A stretch of 64,000 bases of DNA from Pseudalkalibacillus hwajinpoensis. GTDB lineage: Bacteria; Bacillota; Bacilli; Bacillales; Guptibacillaceae. The first letter of the stretch is position 1. Each line of letters begins with the position of its first letter. The DNA is taken from positions 1,612,001 through 1,676,000 of the forward strand of contig NZ_JADFCM010000008.1 in assembly GCF_015234585.1 (NCBI RefSeq). Reading direction: 5' to 3'. The notes beneath the pieces are model-generated. The model saw only the letters and a list, made by a program, of their open reading frames with translations, was not told the DNA's origin and did no database searches. Positions 8,404 through 17,473 of this stretch are shown piece by piece. A program made the position numbers and the translations under genes.

Positions 8404-8429
8404 ATCAATGTTCATTGATTAAGATTATA
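8404..8429 (-). promoter_or_regulatory. tetR promoter with palindromic operator
   Basis: A TATAAT -10 (8424-8429, minus strand) is followed immediately by the inverted repeat ATCAATG-TT-CATTGAT (8404-8419) across the predicted start of transcription. It resembles in form the B. subtilis FadR box (TGAATGA...TCATTCA) and suggests autoregulation. Confidence 0.6.
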
Positions 8430-8460
8430 TCATATGGAGGCTACTCAGAAGCATCCTTAG

Positions 8461-10077
8461 CTATACTTGACGTGCTTCATCGCGAATGGATCTTCTTAAA
8501 ATTTTCCCTACGCTAGTTTTAGGGAGCTCGCTACGGAATTCGACGATCTTTGGCACTTTGTATGGAGCCATTTCATCCTGACAATAAGAAACAACTTCTT
8601 GCTCTGTTAATTCAGCTCCTGGCTTCTTAACGATAACCGCTTTGACAGTTTCACCACGATAAGGATCCGGAACACCTACTATGACAGCTTCCATAACAGC
8701 AGGATGTTCATATAGAACCTCCTCAATATCACGCGGATAAATATTATACCCACTAGCAATAATAAGGTCCTTTTTGCGATCAATAATGGAAATATACCCA
8801 TCGCTGTCCATCTTTGCAATATCGCCTGTATATAGCCAACCATCTCGCAATGTATTAGCCGTTTCTTCTGGCATGTTCCAGTACCCTTTCATAATTTGTG
8901 GTCCTTTAATCACCAGCTCCCCTGACTCACCAAACGGAAGCTCTGTTTTCCCTTCACCTAGATCGACAACCTTATAATCCGTTGAAGGAAAACCAATTCC
9001 AACACTACCAGGCTTACGTTCACCGAATGGGGGATTTACATGAGTCGTCGGTGAAGCTTCACTCAATCCATATCCTTCGAGTATTTTGGCCCCAGTTTTC
9101 CTCTCAAATTCCTTCATTAATCCAACGGGCATTGGGGCGCTTCCGCTATTACAGGTCCGAATGCTACCGAGATTATACTTTTCTGCATCAGGATGATTTG
9201 TAAGTCCTTCATACATCGTTGGGACGCCTGGAAACATTGTTGGTTTTTCGGTTTCGATCGTCTTCAATACTTCATCAACATCGAATCTTGGTAAAATCAC
9301 GCTCTCTGCACCAATTCGAATTGATAAATTCATACAAGACGTCATTCCAAAAACGTGAAATAACGGAATGACCGTTAGGCACTTCTCTTCACCAAAGATA
9401 AACTCTCCTTTAAAGAATTCAAGGCTTTGCTCTACATTTGCAATTAGATTACGATGAGTGAGCATTGCTCCTTTTGATCTCCCAGTTGTCCCGCCAGTAT
9501 ATTGAAGAACGGCGATTTCTTCCTTTGGATCGACAGAAATTTCGTTTAGTTGCTGAGTTGAGCTTTGAATAAATTGGTCGAAGGTCATATCTGGAGCGAA
9601 AGATGCCTCAGTAGGCTGAAGGGAAACAACAATAACGTTTTTCACATTCGTTTCATTCTGTATCGCTTTTAATCTTGGATAAAGGGCATCATAGATCACA
9701 ATCGTTTCCGCACCTGAATCCGCTAATATGTACTGAAGTTCGCGTTCAACGAGCATTGGATTAATTTGTGTAATGGTTCCTCCTGCTCTTAATACACCAT
9801 AGTAGCTAATAGCAAACTGTGGACAGTTAGGCAGCATGAGGGCGACACGATCTTTTGGTTTCATTTGTGAGGTATTCTGAAGCGCAGAACCAAATGCTGA
9901 AGAAAAGTGCCCAAGCTCACGGTACGTTATTTTTTTCTGATAGAAAGATAGCGCAACATGATCTGGATAATCGTTCACTGTTTTCATTAACATATCTTGA
10001 AGTGAAATGTTCGGGATATCAATCGTACTGGAAATCGATTCAGGGTAATGCTTAAACCAACTCTTTTGCTCGTTCAT
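8461..10077 (-). CDS. Long-chain fatty acid-CoA ligase (LcfB-like)
   Basis: A 538-residue AMP-forming acyl-CoA synthetase of the ANL superfamily. The P-loop motif YTGGTTGRSKGAML, the GYGLSEASP motif, the YTGDIAKMDSDGY hinge-region motif and the C-terminal catalytic Lys in TSVGKILRR are all present. It activates fatty or related carboxylic acids with ATP and CoA, feeding the surrounding beta-oxidation enzymes. It is the last gene of the unit starting at 14048, 18 bp after the SDR. SD CGGAGGTG before ATG. Confidence 0.92.
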   Translation of the reverse strand: MNEQKSWFKHYPESISSTIDIPNISLQDMLMKTVNDYPDHVALSFYQKKITYRELGHFSSAFGSALQNTSQMKPKDRVALMLPNCPQFAISYYGVLRAGGTITQINPMLVERELQYILADSGAETIVIYDALYPRLKAIQNETNVKNVIVVSLQPTEASFAPDMTFDQFIQSSTQQLNEISVDPKEEIAVLQYTGGTTGRSKGAMLTHRNLIANVEQSLEFFKGEFIFGEEKCLTVIPLFHVFGMTSCMNLSIRIGAESVILPRFDVDEVLKTIETEKPTMFPGVPTMYEGLTNHPDAEKYNLGSIRTCNSGSAPMPVGLMKEFERKTGAKILEGYGLSEASPTTHVNPPFGERKPGSVGIGFPSTDYKVVDLGEGKTELPFGESGELVIKGPQIMKGYWNMPEETANTLRDGWLYTGDIAKMDSDGYISIIDRKKDLIIASGYNIYPRDIEEVLYEHPAVMEAVIVGVPDPYRGETVKAVIVKKPGAELTEQEVVSYCQDEMAPYKVPKIVEFRSELPKTSVGKILRRSIRDEARQV

Positions 10078-10095
10078 GCTTACACCTCCGAATAA

Positions 10096-10848
10096 TTAAA
10101 ACGTTAATCCTCCTCCGTCAACAAGAAGGCTAGTTCCTGTTACGTATGAAGCCTCATCCGAGACTAGAAACAGCACGGCGTTTGCAATTTCTTCTGGTTG
10201 TCCTACCCTTTTTAGCGCATTGGCTTTTGAGATAATGGGCCATTTACGATCGTCTTCCTTCCATGGTGTAACAATATTCGTATCGATAACACCTGGACAC
10301 ACAGCATTCACTCGAATATTCTTACCTCCGTATTCAAGTGCAGCATTTTTCGTTAATGTAATCACCCCACCTTTAGAGGCATTGTAAGGGGCCATGAATT
10401 TTTTCCCCTTTAGTCCTAGAAGGCTAGATGTATTAACAATGGAACCACCATTTCTTTTTTCCATTAACGGAATACTGAATTTCATTCCTAGAAAAACGCC
10501 TCGTAAATTAATCGACACGACACGGTCCCATTCATCAACGGACATATCAGCTAACTTTACTTCTTCATTACTAACACCAGCATTATTAAAAAGAATGTCG
10601 AGTCCACCATAATGCTTTCCACATTCTTCTACAAGCGCTTTCATATCTCCTTCATTTGCTGTGTCTGTTTTTACAAAAATGGCATCACCTCCCATTTTCT
10701 TCACTTGTTCGACAGTTTCCTCTCCAGTTTCAGAGTGAATATCTGAGATAACTACTTTCGCCCCTTCATTTGCAAAGCGAATGGCAGTCGCTCTTCCAAT
10801 TCCTCCTCCGCCTCCAGTAACAATCGCGATTTTATCCTGCAGCCTCAT
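10096..10848 (-). CDS. SDR family oxidoreductase (3-oxoacyl reductase-like)
   Basis: A 250-residue short-chain dehydrogenase with TGGGGGIG cofactor motif, NNAG, Ser in NTSSLLG, and YNASKGG active site. The C-terminal SDEASYVTGTSLLVDGGGLTF is family-typical. Asp at the end of beta-2 (VVISDIHS) suggests NAD preference. It is probably a 3-hydroxyacyl dehydrogenase or related enzyme of the catabolic route; the exact substrate is unknown. It follows the thiolase gene by 12 bp and has SD GGGAGGCG. Confidence 0.87.
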   Translation of the reverse strand: MRLQDKIAIVTGGGGGIGRATAIRFANEGAKVVISDIHSETGEETVEQVKKMGGDAIFVKTDTANEGDMKALVEECGKHYGGLDILFNNAGVSNEEVKLADMSVDEWDRVVSINLRGVFLGMKFSIPLMEKRNGGSIVNTSSLLGLKGKKFMAPYNASKGGVITLTKNAALEYGGKNIRVNAVCPGVIDTNIVTPWKEDDRKWPIISKANALKRVGQPEEIANAVLFLVSDEASYVTGTSLLVDGGGLTF

Positions 10849-10860
10849 TTTACGCCTCCC

Positions 10861-12030
10861 TTATTCTCTTTCAAGTATTGTAGCGATCCCCTGACCTCCA
10901 CCAATACAAGCTGTAATCAGCGCATATTTTCCATCTCTACGATCAAGCTCATAAACTGCCTTTGTGGCTAAAATCGCTCCTGTTGCACCTAATGGGTGAC
11001 CATGAGCAATAGCGCCTCCATTGACGTTCAGCACATCATGGTTCATGTTAAGTTCTCGATCACATGCAAGTACCTGTGCAGCGAACGCTTCATTAATTTC
11101 AATTAAATCCATTTCCTCAAGAGATAATCCAGTTTGCTGCATAACTTTATTTGTAGCAGGAACAGGTCCAATTCCCATAATATTAGGATCTACTCCGCTT
11201 ACAGCATATCCTTTAACTACGGCAAGTGGTTTCAAACCGAGCTGCCCTGCTTTTTCACGCGACATGACAATGAGAGCGGATGCCGCATCATTTAAGCCTG
11301 AGCTAGATCCAGCTGTCACCGATCCTCCCTTCTTAAAGACAGGTGCCAAGGAAGAAAGCCGTTCCAAAGTAGTTTCAGGTCTAGGATGTTCATCCTTTGT
11401 CACTTCAATTGGGTCACCCTTACGAACAGGAACATGAACAGAAGCAATCTGCGAGTCAAAATATCCCTCTACCATAGCTTTACCCATTCGTTCCTGACTT
11501 CTTAGTGCAAACTCATCTTGTTCTTCTCTAGAAATTTGATATTTCTCTGCCAAATTCTCGGCTGTAATTCCCATTGGAGGATCTCCAATTTCATCAGGGG
11601 AAAGCCTGGATTTCATAAAGCGTGGTGGCATTGTACTATATGGTTTTGAAGGCTTTTCCATTAAATAAGGCGCTTGACTCATACTTTCTGCCCCTCCGAC
11701 AATATAAACGTCTCCGTCTCCCGATTTAATCGCCTGTGCAGCAAGATTAATCGCATTCAGTCCGGATCCGCACTGTCGATCGATTGTTAAACCTGGTATA
11801 GAAAGCGGAAGACCAGCCTGCAATGCTGTCAGTCTAGCGATATTTCCGCCACCGCCAATAACATTTCCAAAGATCACATCATCGATTGATTCAACCTCCA
11901 AATTGATTCGAGCAACGGCTTCCTTAAGAGCTATTGCCCCAAGCTCGTGTGCTTGAATCCCAGCAAACGCTCCTCCTTGCCTACCAATAGGTGTTCTTAC
12001 GCTTGAGACAATAACTGCATCACGTTTCAT
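10861..12030 (-). CDS. Acetyl-CoA C-acyltransferase (thiolase)
   Basis: A thiolase of 389 residues from the preferred ATG at 12030. All signature elements are present: the nucleophilic Cys in DRQCGSGLNAINLA, NEAFAAQ, GGAIAHGHPLGATGA with the catalytic His, and the second Cys in CIGGGQG. It cleaves 3-oxoacyl-CoA to acetyl-CoA and a shortened acyl-CoA. The frame also opens at 12048 overlapping the SDR stop, but GGGGGAGG lies at proper spacing only for 12030. Part of the 14048 unit. Confidence 0.93.
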   Translation of the reverse strand: MKRDAVIVSSVRTPIGRQGGAFAGIQAHELGAIALKEAVARINLEVESIDDVIFGNVIGGGGNIARLTALQAGLPLSIPGLTIDRQCGSGLNAINLAAQAIKSGDGDVYIVGGAESMSQAPYLMEKPSKPYSTMPPRFMKSRLSPDEIGDPPMGITAENLAEKYQISREEQDEFALRSQERMGKAMVEGYFDSQIASVHVPVRKGDPIEVTKDEHPRPETTLERLSSLAPVFKKGGSVTAGSSSGLNDAASALIVMSREKAGQLGLKPLAVVKGYAVSGVDPNIMGIGPVPATNKVMQQTGLSLEEMDLIEINEAFAAQVLACDRELNMNHDVLNVNGGAIAHGHPLGATGAILATKAVYELDRRDGKYALITACIGGGQGIATILERE

Positions 12031-12047
12031 ATTAGTTTCCTCCCCCA

Positions 12048-12821
12048 TTACATTGCATGTTGTCCACCATCAACAATTAAAATATCTCCTGTTACATAAT
12101 TAGAAGCATTTGATGCTAGAAATAATGCTGCACCTTTTAGATCATCATCTGAACCAAAGCGATTAAGTGGAGTCGTTTCTAACATTTTTTCGCCACCTGC
12201 ATCAATCAATCCCTTCGACATTTTTGTAGGGAAGAATCCTGGTGCAATCGCATTAACATTTATGTTATAGCCACCCCACTTTACAGCAAGATCTTTTGTA
12301 AATGTGATAACGGCTCCTTTACTCGTGTTATAACCAATCGCGTCCATATAGCGTGGATCAGCACCACCAAGACCTGCGACAGAAGCAATGTTAATGATTT
12401 TTCCACTTTTTTGGTTAATCATTTCTTTTCCTACGGCCTGTGCAAAGAGAAATGTCCCAGTTACATTAACTTCCATAACTTTATGCCATGCTTGAAGTGG
12501 CATTTCAACGACTGGCGCACCCCATGATGCACCGCTGTTATTGACAAGAATATCAATGCGACCAAATTCTTTCATCGTTTCATCTACAACATGCTGAACT
12601 TGCTCTTGATTCGTTACATCACATTCAAAAGCTAGAGACTTTACTCCGGCTTTCTGTAGCTCCTCACTAACAGCTTCACAAGCCTCTCGTTTCCTTGAAC
12701 AAATAACTACATTAGCTCCAGCTTCTGCAAATCCTTCTGCGATTTGCTTACCAAGTCCTCTTCCACCTCCTGTAACAATCGCAGTCTTACCAGTTAAGTC
12801 AAACAGTTGCATAACGTTCAT
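12048..12821 (-). CDS. SDR family oxidoreductase
   Basis: A 257-residue short-chain dehydrogenase: TGGGRGLG cofactor motif, NNSGAS, Ser in NIASVAGLGG, YNTSKGA active site and ILIVDGGQHAM end. The IASVAGLGGADPRYMDAIGYNTSK stretch with an insertion before the Tyr resembles gluconate 5-dehydrogenase/RhlG-like members. It lies directly downstream of the ACAD10/11-type dehydrogenase and so may act on a hydroxyacyl or ketoacyl intermediate. SD GAGGGGGAT before ATG. Confidence 0.86.
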   Translation of the reverse strand: MNVMQLFDLTGKTAIVTGGGRGLGKQIAEGFAEAGANVVICSRKREACEAVSEELQKAGVKSLAFECDVTNQEQVQHVVDETMKEFGRIDILVNNSGASWGAPVVEMPLQAWHKVMEVNVTGTFLFAQAVGKEMINQKSGKIINIASVAGLGGADPRYMDAIGYNTSKGAVITFTKDLAVKWGGYNINVNAIAPGFFPTKMSKGLIDAGGEKMLETTPLNRFGSDDDLKGAALFLASNASNYVTGDILIVDGGQHAM

Positions 12822-12836
12822 CCTATATCCCCCTCG

Positions 12837-14048
12837 TTATCTATACTTCTTCAATTCTTGTCTTGCTACTGCGCTACGATGCACTTCATCCGGACCATCA
12901 GCCAGTCTTAGCGTTCTCGCATTAGCCCAGTGAGCAGCTAGCGTATAATCATCACTAACTCCAGCACCGCCAAAAGCTTGGATGGCGCGATCAATAACAC
13001 GAAGCGCCATATTAGGAGCCACTACTTTGATCATCGCAATTTCTGCTTTCGCTTCTTTGTTCCCAACTGTATCCATCATATATGCCGCTTTTAAGGTAAG
13101 AAGTCTTGCCTGTTCAATTTCAATACGAGAATCAGCGATCCATTCTCGAACAACACCTTGCTCAGATATTTTCTTCCCGAACGCTTCTCGTTCTTGTACG
13201 CGCTTACATAAATCTTCAAGTGCGCGCTCTGCCGTACCGATTAATCTCATACAGTGATGAATTCGACCAGGACCAAGTCGCCCTTGTGCAATTGCAAAAC
13301 CTTTTCCTTCTTCCCATAGCATGTTTGTAGCAGGTACTCGAACATCTTTATATTCAATCTCAGCATGTCCGTGCGGTGCGTGGTCATACCCAAAGACAGG
13401 AAGAACACGTTTTATTGTAACGCCTTTCGTATCAAGAGGAACAAGAATCATCGACTGCTGTTCGTGCTTTGATGCGTTCGGATCGTTTTTGCCCATTACA
13501 ATAGCAATTTTGCACCTAGGGTCACCTGCACCTGACGACCACCACTTTGTTCCGTTGATAACGTACTCATCACCATCACGTTCGATTCGTGCTTGAATAT
13601 TTGTAGCATCAGATGACGCAACATCAGGTTCTGTCATTGAGAAGCAGGAGCGGATGTCCCCAGAAAGAAGAGGTTCAAGCCATTGTTTCTTTTGCTCCGC
13701 TGATCCGTAACGGACTAATACTTCCATATTTCCAGTGTCAGGTGCCGCACAGTTAAATACTTCAGGCCCAATCATAGAACGCCCCATTACTTCACAAAGA
13801 GGAGCATATTCAGCATTGGTAAGACCTGCGCCATACTCACTATCTGGAAGAAAAAGATTCCATAATCCAGCATCTTTCGCTTTCTGTTTTAACTCTTCCA
13901 TAATTGGTGGAATGGCAGACCACCTACTATCTTGCGCTGAAAGCTGTTCTTCATAGACTTTTTCATTAGGGTATACATTCTCATCCATAAATGCGGTTAA
14001 TTTTTCAAGATACGATAAGCAACGCTCTGAATAGTCAAAATTCATCAT
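12837..14048 (-). CDS. Acyl-CoA dehydrogenase, ACAD10/11-like
   Basis: A 403-residue acyl-CoA dehydrogenase. The N-terminal form ([18 protein letters not shown]), [17 protein letters not shown], and the C-terminal [15 protein letters not shown], with Asp where most family members have a Glu in EGT, mark the ACAD10/ACAD11/LvaC subgroup. Members of that subgroup can remove phosphate from 4-phosphoacyl-CoA to give enoyl-CoA. The partner kinase type is encoded at 4528-5592. First gene of its transcription unit, with SD AAGGAG and a promoter bearing the shared operator. Confidence 0.88.
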   Translation of the reverse strand: MMNFDYSERCLSYLEKLTAFMDENVYPNEKVYEEQLSAQDSRWSAIPPIMEELKQKAKDAGLWNLFLPDSEYGAGLTNAEYAPLCEVMGRSMIGPEVFNCAAPDTGNMEVLVRYGSAEQKKQWLEPLLSGDIRSCFSMTEPDVASSDATNIQARIERDGDEYVINGTKWWSSGAGDPRCKIAIVMGKNDPNASKHEQQSMILVPLDTKGVTIKRVLPVFGYDHAPHGHAEIEYKDVRVPATNMLWEEGKGFAIAQGRLGPGRIHHCMRLIGTAERALEDLCKRVQEREAFGKKISEQGVVREWIADSRIEIEQARLLTLKAAYMMDTVGNKEAKAEIAMIKVVAPNMALRVIDRAIQAFGGAGVSDDYTLAAHWANARTLRLADGPDEVHRSAVARQELKKYR

Positions 14049-14074
14049 TTGTTGGCTCCTTTTACCAGTTATCT

Positions 14075-14132
14075 AACTAACCGGTTGGTATGTTCTTGTA
14101 ATAAGTATAAATTTATTATTCAAAATATTCAA
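14075..14132 (-). promoter_or_regulatory. SigA promoter with AACCGGTT operator
   Basis: Minus-strand TTGAAT (14127-14132) and TATACT (14104-14109) are separated by 17 bp. Immediately downstream lies AACATACCAACCGGTTAGTT (14075-14094), closely matching the operator at 7751. The operator lies within the expected initially transcribed region, a repressor position. Confidence 0.68.
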
Positions 14133-14147
14133 TACAAATGTTAGAAT

Positions 14148-15686
14148 TTAAAATCCTGTTGGCCAATTAGCTAAATTTCTATTGCTTTTTGAACCGTTTT
14201 TATAACACGCCAGTTCAAGGGTTCTGGCAAGAAACACCCGCGTTTCACCTGGATCAATGACATCATCGATTAAATGCTTTGCGGCTGCTTTATAAGGAGA
14301 ACTATCAAAGCTCCATTTCTCTAAAAGCTTCTCTCGATCCTGTTTCGGATTTTCAGATTGCATTAATTCTCTGCCATAAACGACATTCACACCAACTTCT
14401 GGTCCAGTAAAATTAATTTCTGCTGATGGCCAGGCGACGACAAAATCCGCTCCCATTGTTGGGCCACACATATTCCCGTAAGCTGCCCCTACACTTTTCC
14501 TGATGACTACGGAAAGTTTCGGAACCGTGGACTGCGCTAGAGCCTGATTCCACATCATAATTTTCGTCGGGATTTTTTTCTTTTCTGCTTCGGAACTTAC
14601 TCGGAACCCTGGAATGTCGTGAAGGAAAATCAAAGGTATATGAAATGAATCACACATACAGATAAAATCAGTCGCCTTTTCACATTCCTGTACACCAGCA
14701 GCACCTGCATATTTCATCGGTTGATTTGCAATAATCCCTACTGTCCTTCCTCCTATTCTTGATAGAACAGTTAAGAGAGCAGGTCCAAATTCGGGTTTAA
14801 GTTCAAAGAACTCCCCGTTATCGACTAATTCTTTCAACACCTTTTTCATGTTATACGCACGATTCTGTTTCTCTGGAACAATTGAAAGTAGCTGATCAAC
14901 TCGCCTTTCGAGCGAATCCTCATTGTGACATAATGGTGGTTCCTCTTCACTATGCGAGGGAAGATAGCTTAAGAATAACTTCAATTGATCAATGCATTCC
15001 TCTTCCGAGTCTGCAGATTGATCAATCTGACCTGTGTGCTTATGATGAATTTCAACACCTCCTAGCTGATTCTCTGTTATTTTCTCTCCAGTTGCAATCT
15101 CAAGCATTCTTGGACCAGCTACCCCCATGCACGTCCCATTCAGCTGTGTCACAAAATCCGAAGACACCGCTAGCCATGTTGGTCCTCCGAAACTATCACC
15201 TAAAATCGCTGTGACCATCGGAACTTCACGATGATGCATTAACATTTCTTGAGGGAAAAGCTTATCACTAATACCATCAGAGCCCATTCCATCTGGCATT
15301 CGGAGACCTCCCCCTTCACTTAAATTAACTATTGGTAAACCTCTCTTTAATGCATACGCATGAGCAGCTTTTGTTTTTCGAATATGGACAGCACCTTCTG
15401 TACCTGCAAATACTGTTTTATCACCAGCTTGAACTACTACCGGGCGTCCATCTACCCGAGCAACTCCACAGATCACACCGTCACCTGGACTTTTTTCCTC
15501 GAGTCCTGGAATATCAGACGACGTTAATTTACCAAGTTCAAGAAAGGTTCCTTCATCAACTAGTAGGGCAATTCGCTCCCTAGCTGTCTTTTTACCTTTT
15601 GCATGAAGCGCGTCGATTTTATGTTGTCCCCCCATACGCTCTGCAAAAACTCTACGATTCTTTAACTCTTCTACAATATTCTCCAT
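14148..15686 (-). CDS. Acyl-CoA carboxylase carboxyltransferase (beta) subunit
   Basis: A 512-residue carboxyltransferase of the propionyl-/methylcrotonyl-CoA carboxylase beta type. The N-terminal half has RERIALLVDEGTFLELG and GGGLRMPDG, and the C-terminal half has LIFLHDIPGFRVSSEAEKK and VGAAYGNMCGPTMGADFVVAWP. It would transfer CO2 from carboxybiotin to an acyl-CoA. No biotin carboxylase or biotin carrier gene lies nearby, so its alpha partner must be encoded elsewhere or it uses a shared one. It follows the AMP-ligase gene by 13 bp and is co-transcribed with it. Confidence 0.88.
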   Translation of the reverse strand: MENIVEELKNRRVFAERMGGQHKIDALHAKGKKTARERIALLVDEGTFLELGKLTSSDIPGLEEKSPGDGVICGVARVDGRPVVVQAGDKTVFAGTEGAVHIRKTKAAHAYALKRGLPIVNLSEGGGLRMPDGMGSDGISDKLFPQEMLMHHREVPMVTAILGDSFGGPTWLAVSSDFVTQLNGTCMGVAGPRMLEIATGEKITENQLGGVEIHHKHTGQIDQSADSEEECIDQLKLFLSYLPSHSEEEPPLCHNEDSLERRVDQLLSIVPEKQNRAYNMKKVLKELVDNGEFFELKPEFGPALLTVLSRIGGRTVGIIANQPMKYAGAAGVQECEKATDFICMCDSFHIPLIFLHDIPGFRVSSEAEKKKIPTKIMMWNQALAQSTVPKLSVVIRKSVGAAYGNMCGPTMGADFVVAWPSAEINFTGPEVGVNVVYGRELMQSENPKQDREKLLEKWSFDSSPYKAAAKHLIDDVIDPGETRVFLARTLELACYKNGSKSNRNLANWPTGF

Positions 15687-15699
15687 AATCTCACTCTCC

Positions 15700-17331
15700 T
15701 TATCTATCTTTTAACAGTCTTCTCAATACTTTACCTGAAGATGTTGCGGGTAAGCTCTTTCGAATTTCAATCACTTTTGGTGCTTTATAAGCTGCCATAT
15801 GAGCTTTCGCCCATGCTAATAATTCTTCTATAGATCGATTTGAATCGTTAGGGTCAAGGACAATAACAGCTTTAATGATTTCTCCTTTTTGCTGATCAGG
15901 TATTCCGATAACAGCTGTTTGCATAATGGCTGGATGTTCATTCATTAGTGCTTCTACATCTTCTGGAAAAACGCTATATCCCGAGCTCTTTATCATTTCT
16001 TTTACTCGACCTTTAAAATACAAATATCCTTCTTCATCAAGGTGACCAATGTCGCCTGTATGAACCCATCCGTTTTTAAGCGTAGCCGCAGTCTCTTCGG
16101 GTCGATTGTAGTACCCTTTAAACACACCAGGGCTTTGAATAATAATTTCTCCTTCTTCATAAGGTGGTAGCTCATCCCCACTCTCAAGACCGACGATTTT
16201 AATGGTAGTATGATGAATCGGAATGCCACAACTCCCATACTTAATGTTTTCTTTTGGCATAAAAGTGTCACATGTATGTGTCTCACTCAATCCATAAGAA
16301 GCTTCATAAAGCAAACCGCCCGTTATTTCTTTCCATTGATTTGCTAGTTTTTCAGTTACTTGGAGCCCGAAACTCGTCGCTAGGTTTAGTCGAAGGGAAG
16401 TAAAATCACGCTGTTCAATATTTGGTATTTGCATGATCGCTCCATTCATTGGAGCAATGCTATACCACATTGTAATACGATGATCCTCAATTGTACGAAC
16501 TACGGTTTCTGGGTCAAATCGACTTAGTAACACCGTTTCATTGCCACTATAAACTGGAAGATTGACGCCCATAACCATTCCAGCAATATGACATAACGGG
16601 GCATTGGCCAGTAGCTTTTCACCTTCCCCTACTTGATTACATGTCATTGTTGCAGCGGTTTTATATAAAGCGTTTTCATAAGTTAACATAGCTGCTTTCG
16701 GTCTTCCTGTTGTGCCAGATGTAAACACCATCAGAGAAACGTCATCTAATTGAACATTAGCAGACTGAAATAGATTCGATTCTGTTTCAAAAAGTGATTC
16801 AAGAGTCGTAAACCTTGAGACTTCCTCGGAGTTAAGTAATTCTTGCGGTACGAGAGAGAGATTGTCCTGCTGAATAAGCGATTGATAAGAAACCGTAACA
16901 ATAAAGAAGAGACTATCTTCCATTTCGTGAAGCATTGGCAACAGTTCTAGGCCAGATACGATACCTTTGATATCTCCTTCGCTTATTAAATATGAAAGCT
17001 CTGATGATTTATACATTGGGTTTAATGGTACAACAACTGCCCCGAGCTTTTGGATCGCATAATGGGAAATAAGATATTGCGGACAGTTTTGCATAAATAC
17101 TGCCACGTGATCGCCTTTCGTTACCCCTATCCTTGCCAAATAATTAGCCAATTGATTTGATCGCTCATTCCATTCCTCCCATGTCAATTCGTAACCATAG
17201 TAATGGATTGCTGTTTGATTTGGTGAAACTTCGGCATTTAATGCAAGATATTCATGAAGCGGCTTTTTCCCATTTAAGTATTCTAACGTTTCTGAAACAC
17301 CTTCTGGCCAACTCGTTTTCATTTTCTTCAT
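15700..17331 (-). CDS. AMP-dependent acyl-CoA synthetase/ligase
   Basis: ANL-superfamily ligase of 543 residues. Motifs are FTSGTTGRPKAAML (P-loop), YGLSETHTCD, VHTGDIGHLDEEGY and the catalytic Lys in ATSSGKVLRR. The frame stays open to 17415, but ATG at 17331 is preceded by AAGGAGG and the region upstream holds a promoter and operator, so 17331 is the start. Co-transcribed with the carboxyltransferase downstream. The substrate may be a branched or functionalised acid whose CoA ester is then carboxylated; this is inference. Confidence 0.88.
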   Translation of the reverse strand: MKKMKTSWPEGVSETLEYLNGKKPLHEYLALNAEVSPNQTAIHYYGYELTWEEWNERSNQLANYLARIGVTKGDHVAVFMQNCPQYLISHYAIQKLGAVVVPLNPMYKSSELSYLISEGDIKGIVSGLELLPMLHEMEDSLFFIVTVSYQSLIQQDNLSLVPQELLNSEEVSRFTTLESLFETESNLFQSANVQLDDVSLMVFTSGTTGRPKAAMLTYENALYKTAATMTCNQVGEGEKLLANAPLCHIAGMVMGVNLPVYSGNETVLLSRFDPETVVRTIEDHRITMWYSIAPMNGAIMQIPNIEQRDFTSLRLNLATSFGLQVTEKLANQWKEITGGLLYEASYGLSETHTCDTFMPKENIKYGSCGIPIHHTTIKIVGLESGDELPPYEEGEIIIQSPGVFKGYYNRPEETAATLKNGWVHTGDIGHLDEEGYLYFKGRVKEMIKSSGYSVFPEDVEALMNEHPAIMQTAVIGIPDQQKGEIIKAVIVLDPNDSNRSIEELLAWAKAHMAAYKAPKVIEIRKSLPATSSGKVLRRLLKDR

Positions 17332-17343
17332 AATAGCCTCCTT

Positions 17344-17403
17344 CATACTGACCGTATGGTATGTCTTTCGTTTATCATACATGTAGCCGTTCTCACTATT
17401 CAA
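17344..17403 (-). promoter_or_regulatory. Promoter with variant of the shared operator
   Basis: Minus-strand TTGAAT (17398-17403) and TATGAT (17374-17379) with an 18-bp spacer, followed by GACATACCATACGGTCAGTA (17345-17364), a diverged copy of the operator at 7751 and 14075. It ends just before the ribosome-binding site of the ligase gene. Confidence 0.55.
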
Positions 17404-17473
17404 TATAAAATTCATGTTTTACATAGATAAAATTGGGAAATAGTGTTTTATCACTTTGAAAGGAAGAATGAAG

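Noticed and set aside
17332..17415. 28-residue N-terminal extension of the AMP-ligase
   Set aside because: The extension has no ribosome-binding site and covers a predicted promoter and operator; AAGGAGG precedes the ATG at 17331.
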